Of a stretch of 64,000 nucleotides of DNA, positions 26,080 through 34,607 are shown in pieces (the first letter of the stretch is position 1; each line of letters starts with the position of its first letter). The position numbers and the translations under genes were made by a program. Source of the stretch: Allobogoriella alba (GTDB lineage Bacteria > Actinomycetota > Actinomycetes > Actinomycetales > Actinomycetaceae); NCBI RefSeq assembly GCF_042665525.1, contig NZ_JBHTCQ010000001.1:1-64000 (forward strand), read 5' to 3'. Under the pieces are notes generated by a model. It ran no database searches, was not told the origin of the DNA, and saw only the letters and a program-made list of their open reading frames with translations.

Positions 26080-27017
26080 CGCTCGACCGCCTTGCGGTTG
26101 ATGAGCATCGTGATCGGCACCATCACCGCGGTGACGACGACGAACAGGATCACGTTGCCCGCGGTGGACAGCCCGTAGAACCCGGCCTGGTACTGCTTGT
26201 AGATGACCGACGCGATGACGTCGGAGGCGAAGCCCGGTCCGCCCCCGGTCGTGGCCCAGATGAGGTCGAAGGACCGCAGGCCGCCGATGAGCGACAGGAT
26301 GATCACGGTCCCGGTGGCCGGCATGACCAGCGGGAGCGTGATGCTGCGGAACTGCTGCCACCGGCCCGCGCCGTCGACGCGGGCGGCCTCGTAGTACTCC
26401 TGCGGGATGGCGACCAGGCCGGCGATGTAGATGAGCGTGGCGATGCCGAGCCCTTTCCACACGTCCACGGCGGCGACGGTCAGGAGCGCGATGCTCGGGT
26501 CGGTGAACCAGCCCGGGCCCTCGAACCCGAAGGCCCCGAGGACGGCGTTGACCAGGCCGTCGAACGGGTCGAGCAGCGCCGTGAACATCACGCCGACGCC
26601 GATCGTGGAGACCAGCACGGGGAAGAAGACGACCGACCGGAGGTAGCCGCGGGCGATGATCTGCGACGTGAGCAGCACGCCGAGCGCCAGACCGATGACG
26701 ACCTTCGCGCCCGAGGTGGTCACCCCGTAGATGAGAGTGTTGACGAAGCCCGTGACGAGCTGCGGCTCCTGGAAGAACCGGACGTAGTTCTCGAGGCCGA
26801 TGAACTCGATGTCGAAGAGCGTCCAGCGGGTGAGGCTGAAGTAGAAGGACGCGAACGTCGGCACCGCGAAGAAGACCACGTACAGCACGCCGGCGGGCAG
26901 GTAGAACCACATGGGGTAGGCGTGCCGGAGCACGCCGGACGAGCGGGCCTTCTCCTCGCGCCGCGAGGTGCGGGCCCGGGCCCGACGGCCCCGCACCTCG
27001 GCGGCGGCGAGGGTCAC
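26076..27017 (-). CDS. Carbohydrate ABC transporter permease (MalF/CUT1 type)
   Basis: 313 residues from a GTG whose GTGA overlaps the binding-protein stop. A basic N-terminus (RGRRARARTSRREEKARS) precedes six membrane helices. The EAA loop is EAARVDGAGRWQQFRSITLP. It pairs with the permease at 25071. Its stop overlaps the first 92-bp cassette ORF. Confidence 0.94.
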   Translation of the reverse strand: MTLAAAEVRGRRARARTSRREEKARSSGVLRHAYPMWFYLPAGVLYVVFFAVPTFASFYFSLTRWTLFDIEFIGLENYVRFFQEPQLVTGFVNTLIYGVTTSGAKVVIGLALGVLLTSQIIARGYLRSVVFFPVLVSTIGVGVMFTALLDPFDGLVNAVLGAFGFEGPGWFTDPSIALLTVAAVDVWKGLGIATLIYIAGLVAIPQEYYEAARVDGAGRWQQFRSITLPLVMPATGTVIILSLIGGLRSFDLIWATTGGGPGFASDVIASVIYKQYQAGFYGLSTAGNVILFVVVTAVMVPITMLINRKAVER

Positions 27018-28318
27018 CAGCCCTCGATCCCCAGCTGCTGGGCCTGGTTGACGACGTCCTGGTCGTACCGTGCCGCGGCGTCGCCGGCCGGGCGGATCCC
27101 GGAGCCGACCTCCACGAGGATGTGCTCGAGGTTCGGGCCCTTGATCGGCGAGAGGAACTCTAGCGCCGGCGCCGACCTGCCCTCGTCGACGTAGGTCTGC
27201 AGGTCGGTGAGGATCGGCGGGGCGTCCTCCGGCAGCTCGCAGGTACCCGGGTAGGGCCCGGCGGCGGTGAGGTGCTCGTTCTGGATCTCGCACCCGGCGT
27301 CACTGGTGATGAACTCGACCAGGGACATCGCGGCCTCCCGCTCCGCGTCCTCGGTGGTCTGCGGGACGTAGACGCCCGTGGCCTGCCAGATCGTGGCGGT
27401 CGTGCTCGCCGCGTCCTCGGCAGGCATCGCGAAGTAGCCGATGTCCTGCACGGCGTCGGGCGCGATCTGCTGGATCTGCGCGACGAGGTTGGACAGCATC
27501 GGGTAGTGGGCCCCGGCGCCCTCGGCGAGCATGCGGGCGCCGTCCGCGTCCGTGGCGGAGGCGAAGTCCTCGTTGAAGTAGCCGCCCTCCTGGACCTCCT
27601 GCAGGTGCTCGAAGCCGGCCACCGCCGGCTCCTCGGCGTACGCCCGGTTGTTGGCGGTGTACTCGTCGGCCCACTCCGGGTCGTCGGCGAGGACGTTGCC
27701 GAAGTCCGCGAGCACCCACAGCTGGCTGGTGAAGGTGGCGCCGTAGGTCTGGATCACCGGTGCGACGTCCGACTCCGCGGCGATGGTCTCGTTGTTCGCC
27801 ATGAACTCGTCCCAGCTCTGCGGGACCTCGAGGCCCAGGTCCTCGTAGACCGCCCGGTTGTACAGGATGCCGCCGCCGAACGTGGCGCCCCAGGCGTTGC
27901 CGTAGGTGCCGTTCTCGGTGCTGACGGTGTTGACGAACTCCTCGTCCAGCTCGGATGCCCACGGCTGGTCGCTCATCTCGACGAGGGTGGAGTCCGGGTT
28001 GAGGGCCTGGAACAGCGAGCCGGTGTTGTAGATGAACACGTCGGCCATCTCCCCGGTGGACAGCCGGGTCTTGACGATGTTGTCGCCCTCGGCACCGCCG
28101 GGTCGGGTCTCCAGGGTGACGGAGATGTTCGGGTGGTCGGCCTCGAAGGCCTCGACGAGCGCCTCCGCCGCGGCGACCGTGTCCGCGCTGTTGTCGACCA
28201 GGAAGTCGATCTCGACACCGTCGCCGCTGCCCGAGCCACCGGAGCAGCCCGCCAGCGCGAGCATCGTCAGGGCGCCCGCCACGGCGACGACGCCGCGCGG
28301 CCTGCTGCTGAGGTTCAT
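27014..28318 (-). CDS. Carbohydrate ABC transporter substrate-binding lipoprotein (family 1)
   Basis: 434 residues. Lipoprotein signal with lipobox LAGC (Cys25), then a Gly/Ser linker and a two-lobed binding domain. It should be tethered outside the membrane and hand a sugar to the permeases at 26076 and 25071. With a GH78 rhamnosidase in the operon, a rhamnose-containing oligosaccharide is a reasonable guess, but the ligand cannot be read from the sequence. The upstream region holds two LacI-type operators and its ribosome site sits in a small hairpin. Confidence 0.94.
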   Translation of the reverse strand: MNLSSRPRGVVAVAGALTMLALAGCSGGSGSGDGVEIDFLVDNSADTVAAAEALVEAFEADHPNISVTLETRPGGAEGDNIVKTRLSTGEMADVFIYNTGSLFQALNPDSTLVEMSDQPWASELDEEFVNTVSTENGTYGNAWGATFGGGILYNRAVYEDLGLEVPQSWDEFMANNETIAAESDVAPVIQTYGATFTSQLWVLADFGNVLADDPEWADEYTANNRAYAEEPAVAGFEHLQEVQEGGYFNEDFASATDADGARMLAEGAGAHYPMLSNLVAQIQQIAPDAVQDIGYFAMPAEDAASTTATIWQATGVYVPQTTEDAEREAAMSLVEFITSDAGCEIQNEHLTAAGPYPGTCELPEDAPPILTDLQTYVDEGRSAPALEFLSPIKGPNLEHILVEVGSGIRPAGDAAARYDQDVVNQAQQLGIEGW

Positions 28319-28320
28319 GC

Positions 28321-28336
28321 CTTACCTCCTCGTAAG
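28321..28336 (-). promoter_or_regulatory. Ribosome-binding site inside a small hairpin
   Basis: On the coding strand CTTAC-GAGGAG-GTAAG: a 5-bp stem with the Shine-Dalgarno GAGGAG as loop, two bases before the ATG of the binding protein. It may tune translation start. Confidence 0.45.
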
Positions 28337-28344
28337 GGCGAGCG

Positions 28345-28360
28345 TGTGAACCGATCTACA
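28345..28360. promoter_or_regulatory. LacI-type operator, proximal copy
   Basis: TGTGAACCGATCTACA, an imperfect palindrome around a central CG as in LacI-family operators. It shares AACCGATCTACA with the copy at 28415; the centres are 70 bp apart. Confidence 0.75.
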
Positions 28361-28363
28361 CTC

Positions 28364-28385
28364 GAGAGTGAATCCTTTCACTCTC
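28364..28385. promoter_or_regulatory. Perfect inverted repeat between the two operators
   Basis: 9-bp arms (28364-28372 with 28377-28385) GAGAGTGAA/TTCACTCTC around 4 bases. It lies between the two LacI-type operators in the divergent promoter region and may be a further protein-binding site. Confidence 0.5.
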
Positions 28386-28414
28386 CACGCAAAGTAGTCT
28401 GTCCCCCGGAGCAC

Positions 28415-28430
28415 TGTCAACCGATCTACA
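28415..28430. promoter_or_regulatory. LacI-type operator, distal copy
   Basis: TGTCAACCGATCTACA, identical to the 28345 site except one base. It lies 15 bases upstream of the lacI-type start codon, so it probably also mediates autoregulation. Confidence 0.75.
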
Positions 28431-28445
28431 CGTGAGGCGGCCCGC

Positions 28446-29579
28446 ATGGCAACGAGCCCCGTCCCGGACACGGGTCGCAGCAGCGACGGGGAGCCGGCGC
28501 GGCACGCGGCCGGCCGGCGACGCGGCGCGACGATCCAGGACGTGGCCCGAGAGGCGGGGGTCTCGCGCGCCGCTGTCTCCAAGGTGATCCGCAACGCCTA
28601 CGGCGTCTCGGACCAGATGCGCGCGCGGGTGGAGGCGGCGATCGCCACGCTGGACTACCGCCCCCGGGTGGCCGCGCGCGCGATGCGTGGCGCGAGCTTC
28701 ACGCTCGGACTGGAGATCCCCCAGATCGGCAACGACTTCCACTCGGTGATCGCCTCCGCGGCGACCGAGGTGCTGGCAGAGACCAGCTACCAAGTGGTCA
28801 TCGCCCCGATCCGCGACCCGCAGCAGGGCGACAAGGCCCTGCAGAGCCTGGCGGACCGGCAGGTCGACGGCATCGTCGCCGTCGCACCGCTGGTCTCCAC
28901 GGACTGGCTCGACACCCTCGCCGAACGGGTCCCGCTCGTCATGGTCGGCCGGCACGACGTCTCCACCCGTTACGACACCGTGGCGGGTGACGACGAGTCC
29001 GGCGCCGAGCAGGTGATGGAGCACCTGGTCGAGCTCGGGCACCGGCGGATCGCGTTCCTGGACGTCGACCGGCGGCGTGCCGCCGGCAAGTCGTACATCT
29101 CCCCCACCGGGCGCGACCCGCACTCCATCCGGCGCCGGGTCTACCACGAGCACATGGGCGCCCTCGGCCTCGCGCCGCTCGTGGTCGAGTCCCTGGGCCA
29201 CATGGAGGAGGACGCAGCGGCGGCGGTGAGCGAGATCCTGACGAGCGGGCCGCACCCGACGGCGATCTTCGCGGGGCACGACACCCTCGCCGTCGGGGCG
29301 CTCCGGGCCGTTGCCGCGGCCGGGCTCGACGCCGAGGACGTCTCCGTCGCCGGCTTCGACGACATCCCGATCGCCAGCCATCCGCTCATCTCCCTCACCA
29401 GCGTCGACCAGCAGGGCTACGCCATGGGCGCCGAGGCCGTCCGGCTCCTGCTCGAGCGGATCGACGGACGCACCGAGGCGGTCCAGGTGCAGATGCCGAC
29501 CTCCCTGCGAGTCCGCGCGTCGACGCGTCCGCCGCGGAGCGTCGAGGGCGTCAGGCCGGAGCCAGGAGACGATCGATGA
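28446..29579 (+). CDS. LacI-family transcriptional regulator
   Basis: 377 residues. The HTH is ATIQDVAREAGVSRAAVSKV at about 28-47, with the hinge YRPRVAARAMRG, then a periplasmic-binding-protein-like sensor domain. An extended N-terminal tail of about 25 residues precedes the HTH. It is divergent from the sugar importer and GH78 operon, with two matching operator sites in the gap, so it is the likely repressor of that operon and itself, released by the imported sugar. Its 3' end overlaps the convergent P-loop gene by 29 bases. Confidence 0.95.
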   Translation: MATSPVPDTGRSSDGEPARHAAGRRRGATIQDVAREAGVSRAAVSKVIRNAYGVSDQMRARVEAAIATLDYRPRVAARAMRGASFTLGLEIPQIGNDFHSVIASAATEVLAETSYQVVIAPIRDPQQGDKALQSLADRQVDGIVAVAPLVSTDWLDTLAERVPLVMVGRHDVSTRYDTVAGDDESGAEQVMEHLVELGHRRIAFLDVDRRRAAGKSYISPTGRDPHSIRRRVYHEHMGALGLAPLVVESLGHMEEDAAAAVSEILTSGPHPTAIFAGHDTLAVGALRAVAAAGLDAEDVSVAGFDDIPIASHPLISLTSVDQQGYAMGAEAVRLLLERIDGRTEAVQVQMPTSLRVRASTRPPRSVEGVRPEPGDDR

Positions 29580-30084
29580 CCCGGTCGGCGATCTCCCCGG
29601 GCATCAGCTGCTCGGTGTCGAGCTCCAGGTCGCACGGTGCGATCCCGGGCCGGAGCTGCTCGAACCGCTCGTAGGCCCGCTGGAGGAAGCCCGGGTCCTT
29701 GGACAGCCCGCGCTCCGGGTCACCGGCGACGCGACGCAGGGCCGCCGGGTACGTCGCCCGCAGCAGCACGCGGAGCGTGCCGGTCCCGTCCGGCACACGA
29801 CTCATGAGGTGACTGGTCTCCCGGCGCGTGTAGATCGGGCCGTGCGCCACCACCAACTCGACGGGCGTCTCCAACCACGCGCCGACCAGCCGGCCGTGCA
29901 CCTGGTGCGCGAGGTCCCAGTCCTCCGGGCGCCCGGGCACCATGGACGCCACCTCGTCCACGTCGACGACGGCGACGGTGCGCCCGGTGGCCTGCACGCG
30001 CGCGGCGACCTCGCGGGCGACCACCGACTTCCCGGCGGCGATCGGCCCGAGCACGACGACGAGACGCGCGGTCGGTCGTGGCAT
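29551..30084 (-). CDS. P-loop NTPase / kinase-like protein
   Basis: 177 residues. Walker A GPIAAGKS at 13-20, a DVDE motif after the second strand (AVVDVDEVASM), and an Arg-rich lid region (RVAGDPERGLSKD). The size and layout fit small-molecule or AAA_33-type kinases (such as shikimate, chloramphenicol or adenylylsulphate kinase relatives). The substrate is unknown. It overlaps the convergent LacI gene by 29 bases and has no operon partner. Confidence 0.8.
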   Translation of the reverse strand: MPRPTARLVVVLGPIAAGKSVVAREVAARVQATGRTVAVVDVDEVASMVPGRPEDWDLAHQVHGRLVGAWLETPVELVVAHGPIYTRRETSHLMSRVPDGTGTLRVLLRATYPAALRRVAGDPERGLSKDPGFLQRAYERFEQLRPGIAPCDLELDTEQLMPGEIADRVIDRLLAPA

Positions 30085-30142
30085 GGGTCGATGCTACGGC
30101 GGCCGGGAAGCTCGCCCGGGGCGGCAGTGGCCGCACAGGCGC

Positions 30143-31027
30143 TCAGTCCTCGCGGGTCTCCTTCACCTGGGCCACGAGCTGGGTCGGGTTCACGAACCGC
30201 AGCGCGATGACCAGGATGACCACCATCGTGAGGGTGTACAGCACCCCCATCGACGAGATGAGCTGGCGTGCCTCACCGCCGCCGGATGCCGTCATGGCGC
30301 GGTAGATCGCCACCACGAGGGTGTCCGAGCCGGGCCCGGAGACGAGGAAGGTCAGCTCGAACAGCCCGACGGTCCGGACCAGCACCAGCACGGAGGAGGC
30401 GAGGATGCCCGGGACCAGCAGCGGGGCGAGGATCCGGGTGAACACGGCCGTCGTCCGCGCCCCGGACATCCTGGCCGCTCGCTCGATGTCCGGGTTCACC
30501 TGCTCGATGAACGGCGTCATCGTCATGATGACGAACGGCACGGCCGGCACCAGGTTGACCAGGATGACGGCGGTGAGCGTACGGCCGAGCCCCATGTTGT
30601 ACATGACCGTCGCCAGCGGGATGCCGTACGTGATGGGCGGCATCATGATCGGCAGCAGGAACAGCAGCATGACCAGCCGTTTGCCGGGGAACGTCCGGCG
30701 CGCGAGCAGGTAGGCGGCGGGCACGCCGACCACGACCGAGACCACGACGACGACCGCCGCGACCACCAGCGTCACCCACATGACCTCGGCGAGGCCGAAC
30801 TCGCTCCACGCCGAGGCGTACCACTCGGTGGTGAACTCCTCCGGGAGCCAGGTGGTGAACCAGCCGCGCCCGAAGGAGTCCACGAGGACCGAGACGACGA
30901 TCCCGGCGAGGAAGACGAAGAAGGCTGCCACGCCCGCCCACACGAACCAGGTGCTCGGGGACGCGACGAGCGGCCGGTCGCCGGGCAGCCGGCTGCGCCG
31001 TCGTGGCGCGGCGGTCTCGGCGGCCAT
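30143..31027 (-). CDS. ABC transporter permease (PotC/inner component type)
   Basis: 294 residues from an ATG overlapping the upstream permease stop (ATGA). Six membrane helices, with the EAA-type loop ERAARMSGARTTAVFTRILA. It is the last gene of binding protein-ATPase-permease-permease (34411 to 30143). This order and the sequence type are shared by polyamine, 2-aminoethylphosphonate and iron importers. The solute is not identifiable. Confidence 0.92.
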   Translation of the reverse strand: MAAETAAPRRRSRLPGDRPLVASPSTWFVWAGVAAFFVFLAGIVVSVLVDSFGRGWFTTWLPEEFTTEWYASAWSEFGLAEVMWVTLVVAAVVVVVSVVVGVPAAYLLARRTFPGKRLVMLLFLLPIMMPPITYGIPLATVMYNMGLGRTLTAVILVNLVPAVPFVIMTMTPFIEQVNPDIERAARMSGARTTAVFTRILAPLLVPGILASSVLVLVRTVGLFELTFLVSGPGSDTLVVAIYRAMTASGGGEARQLISSMGVLYTLTMVVILVIALRFVNPTQLVAQVKETRED

Positions 31028-31956
31028 CAGCCCTTCCCTCCCGTCGAGCCGCGGTAGGTCAGCTGCCGCAGGCCCAGCACCACCAGCACCACGAGCAGCT
31101 CGACCACGCCCATCATCAGCGCGATCGTCGAGGCCATCGTGTAGTCGTTCTGCTCGCCGAAGGCCCGGAACGCCATGAGCGACATGACGCGGGTCGAGCC
31201 CATGGCGTCGCCGACCAGCCGGGCGGAGGGGAAGACGGAGAACGCCAGGACGAAGGTGAGGATGAACGTCGTCGCCAGGCCCGGGGCGAGCAGCGGCAGG
31301 GTGATCTTCGTGAGCCGTTGCCGCCATCCCGCTCCGAGCGTCCGGGCAGCCGCCTCCAGGGACGGGTCGATCCCGGAGAGATAGGAGGAGATGAGCAGGA
31401 ACGCGAACGGGAAGCCGCTGATGATCAGCGACAGCGCGACGCCGATGTAGTTCATGACGAGGGTGAGCGGCTGGTCGATCAGGCCAACGCCGAGCAGGAA
31501 GCGGTTCACCCAGCCCTGCCGCCCGACGAAGATCAGCAGCCCGAGCGCCGTCAGGACCGTCCCGAGCGTGATCGGCAGGACCAGCAGCGTGGTGAGCGTG
31601 CGCTTGCCGCGGAACCTCCCGCGGAGCTTGAACGCGACGGGGATCGCGGCGAGCACGTTGAACAGCGCCACCGGCAGCGCGAGCCGCATGGTGATCCACA
31701 CCGAGTCCCGGATGAACGGGTCGGAGAAGAACGCCGTGAAGTTCGCCAGCATCCCGCCGCCCCACCGCTCGCGCGTCGCCGCGGGCGGCTGCACGGTCAG
31801 GCCGATCCCGTAGACGAACGGGTAGATGAAGAACACGACGACGAACAGCACCGCGGGGACGACCAGCAGCAGGGACCGGTCGATGCCGCGCTCGGCGAGC
31901 CGGTGCGCCAGGCTCGCGCGGGCCCGCGGCTCGCGCAGAGCGCCTCCGGTGGTCAT
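31027..31956 (-). CDS. ABC transporter permease (PotB type)
   Basis: 309 residues from the ATG at 31956. The same frame stays open to a GTG at 32052 that overlaps the ATPase stop, so a product longer by 32 residues is possible; those residues come from the repeat element at 31957-32052. I prefer 31956 because GAGGGAG lies just upstream and MTTGGALREP is a normal permease start. Six membrane helices and an EAA-type loop (EAAARTLGAGWRQRLTKITL) are present. Confidence 0.9.
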   Translation of the reverse strand: MTTGGALREPRARASLAHRLAERGIDRSLLLVVPAVLFVVVFFIYPFVYGIGLTVQPPAATRERWGGGMLANFTAFFSDPFIRDSVWITMRLALPVALFNVLAAIPVAFKLRGRFRGKRTLTTLLVLPITLGTVLTALGLLIFVGRQGWVNRFLLGVGLIDQPLTLVMNYIGVALSLIISGFPFAFLLISSYLSGIDPSLEAAARTLGAGWRQRLTKITLPLLAPGLATTFILTFVLAFSVFPSARLVGDAMGSTRVMSLMAFRAFGEQNDYTMASTIALMMGVVELLVVLVVLGLRQLTYRGSTGGKG

Positions 31957-32052
31957 GGCATGCTCCCTCGCGCGAGCCCTGCGGTACGGGGCTTCGGCTC
32001 CCGGCACACCTCGTTTCCTCGGCGTCCCTCCGCGGGGGCTCCTCGCGCTCAC
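31957..32052 (-). repeat. 96-base relative of the 92-bp cassette at a permease start
   Basis: The coding strand begins GTGAGCGCGAGGAGCCCCC and continues GCGGAGG, the same first 25 bases (after the first) as the 92-bp cassettes. It also ends with a similar CCGCAG-GCTCGCGC and a purine-rich ribosome site before ATGA. The middle is different. The element is 96 bases, so its frame runs straight into the permease without a stop, encoding MSARSPRGGTPRKRGV and further basic residues. Confidence 0.85.
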
Positions 32053-33170
32053 GCTGTGGCCTCCGCGAGTGCCTCCTCGACCTGTGACGGCTGCCCCTCG
32101 TCCCGGTACACCAGGGCCCGAGACGGATCGACGGCGAGCTCGACCGTCTCACCCACCGCCGGGGCGACGGCGGAGCGCACGTGCAGGACCCTCTCGCCCA
32201 GCGTGGCCTCGAGCGCGAACTCCCGCCCGCGGTACTCGACCACTCGCACGACGGCGCGCACCCGGTTCTCCGCGGGCTCCTCGTCCGGTCCCGCGATGCG
32301 CAGGTCGTCCGGTCGGATCGCGACCCGGGCCCGGCCGCCCGCGGTGACCTCCTCGAGGGCGCGGCCGGTCAGGCGGATGTCCCCGGCGGCGACGACCACG
32401 CCGTCGTCGCGGACCGCCTCGACCGTCGCCTCCAGCAGGTTCCGGAAGCCCATGAAGTCGGCGACGTGCCAGTTCGCTGGCTCGTCGTGCAGCTCCTCGG
32501 GCGTGCCGACCTGCTGGACCCGGCCGTCCCGCAGCACCACGAGGCGGTCCGCCATGCTGAGGGCCTCCTCCTGGTCGTGGGTGACGTAGATGGTGGTGAG
32601 GCCGAGCTCCTGGTGCAGCCGCCGGATCTCGGTGCGCATCTCCAGCCGGAGCTTCGCGTCGAGGTTGGACAGTGGCTCGTCCATGAGGACCAGCCGCGGC
32701 TCCAGCGCGATGACCCGCGCGATGGCGACCCGCTGCTGCTGCCCGCCGGAGAGCTGGGCCGGCAGCTTGCGGGCGTGCTCGCGCAGGTGCACCAGGTCCA
32801 GCGCCCGCTCCACCCGGGGCGTGATGTCCCGTCTGGGCACCTTGTGCATCTCCAGGCCGAAGGACACGTTCTTCCACACCGACATGTGCGGGAACAGCGC
32901 GTAGTTCTGGAAGACCATGCCGAAGTCGCGCCGCTCGGCCGGCTCGGTGTCGACCCGGGCGCCGTCGACGAGGATCTGCCCGTCGGTGAGCGGGATGAGC
33001 CCGGCGAGGCAGTTCAGCGCCGTCGACTTCCCGCACCCGGACGGCCCGAGCAGGGCGATGAACTCGCCCGCCCGGACCGTCAGGTCGAGCCCGGTCAGCG
33101 CCACCTGGCTGCCGTAGGTGCGGCCGACGCCCCGCAGCTCGAGCGTCTCGAACCGTGCCTGGCGTGCCAT
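32049..33170 (-). CDS. ABC transporter ATP-binding protein (PotA/UgpC type)
   Basis: 373 residues. Walker A GPSGCGKS (42-49), Q-loop VFQNYALFPH, signature LSGGQQQRV, Walker B LVLMDEPLSNLD, and a C-terminal regulatory OB/TOBE domain (about 240-373). It powers the importer of this operon. The ATG overlaps the binding-protein stop (ATGA). Its own stop overlaps the GTG of the repeat element at 32052. Confidence 0.95.
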   Translation of the reverse strand: MARQARFETLELRGVGRTYGSQVALTGLDLTVRAGEFIALLGPSGCGKSTALNCLAGLIPLTDGQILVDGARVDTEPAERRDFGMVFQNYALFPHMSVWKNVSFGLEMHKVPRRDITPRVERALDLVHLREHARKLPAQLSGGQQQRVAIARVIALEPRLVLMDEPLSNLDAKLRLEMRTEIRRLHQELGLTTIYVTHDQEEALSMADRLVVLRDGRVQQVGTPEELHDEPANWHVADFMGFRNLLEATVEAVRDDGVVVAAGDIRLTGRALEEVTAGGRARVAIRPDDLRIAGPDEEPAENRVRAVVRVVEYRGREFALEATLGERVLHVRSAVAPAVGETVELAVDPSRALVYRDEGQPSQVEEALAEATA

Positions 33171-34411
33171 CACTCCTCCTGGACCCGGTCGCCGCCGATC
33201 TCCCGGTCCCAGATGTCGAAGGCGGTGACCAGCGCGTCGGCGGGCAGCGGGGTGACGACCTCGTGCTCCTCGATGGCCTGGTCGTACCAGTCGCGGCCGA
33301 ACTCGGCCATGAGGTCCTGGCTCTCCTGCGGCGCCTGGTCGAGGCTCGCGCCCTCCACCGCCGGACCGGGATAGAAGTAGCCGCTGTCGTAGGCGTAGGA
33401 GTTGACCTCGGGCTGGAGCATGTACTCGATGAGGTTGAGGATCGCCGACTGCTCGTCCGCGGTGAGGCCGCGCGGCATGAGCGCGTACTGGGAGTCCGCG
33501 ACGAAGGTGTACTCCTCGAACTCCGCCGCCTCGATCTCGGCGGGGACCAGGCCGTCGGCGCGTGGCTGGATGTCCCAGCCCATGGTCGTCGGCGTCATCG
33601 TCCAGGTGCCGTCCGCGACGTTCGAGACCATGGCGCCGGTCCCGGTCGTGTAGAAGTCGACGTGCCGGTCGAGCTCGGCGAGGTAGTCCCACGTGTTGTC
33701 CCAGCCGTTCTCGGGGTCCAGCGGGTCCGAGTCGTCGAGCATGTACGGCAGGGCCTGGAGGAAGGTGCGCCCGACGCCGGAGTTCGCGGGCCGCGCATAG
33801 CCGAACCGGCCCGGGTTGGCCTCCGCCCACGCCAGCAGCTCCTCCGGGGTGGCAGGCACCTCCGCCTCCTCGACCTCGGCGGGGTTGTACCAGAGGAACG
33901 GCCCGGACGGGGTGTAGGTGAGCAGCACCCCGTACCCCTCGGCGAGCTCCTGCATGGCGGCGGCACCCTCGAGGTAGCCGTCCATCCCGGTCAGCCGGTC
34001 ACCGAACTCCTCGACCACCGGGACCCACAGGTCCTCGCCGATGCCGGCGGACATGCCGTCCGTGCCGGAGAGCACGAGGTGGATCTGCAGGTCCCCGGAG
34101 TCGACCTGCGGCTTGATCGTGCCGACCAGGTCCGGCGAGCCGGCCTCCTCGTAGGTCACCTCGGAGATGATGTCGGGGTTCTCCTCGACGAACTGGTCGA
34201 TCATCTCCTGGGTGAGGTTGAGGTTCCCTGCGACGTCGAGGATGTGCAGGCTCACCGGCTCTGCGGGCACAGTCGGCACGTCCCCTGGTTCCGCTGCCGG
34301 GCCGCCGCCGTCGTCCTCCTGACCGCTCTGACCCTCCGGCGGGCTGCAGGCCGCCAGGCCGACCGTCAGAGCCGCGGCGCCGATCGCGGCGACCGTACGC
34401 ACTGATCGCAT
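33170..34411 (-). CDS. ABC transporter substrate-binding lipoprotein (family 1)
   Basis: 413 residues from an ATG with AAGGGG upstream. Lipoprotein signal, Cys22 in GLAAC, then a Pro/Gly/Asp linker and a two-lobed domain. The WAEANPGRFGYARP and GRTFLQALPYML segments resemble the YnjB/PotD-like group. It is the first gene of the four-gene importer. The ligand is unknown. Confidence 0.92.
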   Translation of the reverse strand: MRSVRTVAAIGAAALTVGLAACSPPEGQSGQEDDGGGPAAEPGDVPTVPAEPVSLHILDVAGNLNLTQEMIDQFVEENPDIISEVTYEEAGSPDLVGTIKPQVDSGDLQIHLVLSGTDGMSAGIGEDLWVPVVEEFGDRLTGMDGYLEGAAAMQELAEGYGVLLTYTPSGPFLWYNPAEVEEAEVPATPEELLAWAEANPGRFGYARPANSGVGRTFLQALPYMLDDSDPLDPENGWDNTWDYLAELDRHVDFYTTGTGAMVSNVADGTWTMTPTTMGWDIQPRADGLVPAEIEAAEFEEYTFVADSQYALMPRGLTADEQSAILNLIEYMLQPEVNSYAYDSGYFYPGPAVEGASLDQAPQESQDLMAEFGRDWYDQAIEEHEVVTPLPADALVTAFDIWDREIGGDRVQEE

Positions 34412-34607
34412 GGTGTGCCCCTTCTGCTCGTCCGGGCACCGTCGCCCGGAGCGTCGTGGCGGTGCGTCGTCGCCCACCGCCTGCGTGCGTCGTGGTCCGA
34501 GTGTTCCATCGGACGGGGCTACGTCAACGTCCGGCGCGTCCCGGGAGCTGCGACACATTTTCGTGCCCTGCTCGTTCGTGGCGCGCTCGTGCGCCGGCGG
34601 CGCGAGC

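Noticed and set aside
25892..26084. Insertion sequence or MITE with terminal inverted repeats
   Set aside because: No terminal inverted repeats or transposase. The only shared boundary is the 4-base ATGA. It is better described as a coding junction cassette.
29551..30084. PhnN (ribose 1,5-bisphosphokinase)
   Set aside because: The P-loop reads GPIAAGKS and the rest does not follow PhnN or guanylate kinase-like sequence. It is also 23 kb from the phn genes.
30143..34411. 2-aminoethylphosphonate importer (PhnSTUV)
   Set aside because: The gene order fits, and phosphonate genes are in the window, but the binding protein has no feature I can tie to aminoethylphosphonate. Polyamine or other solutes are equally possible.
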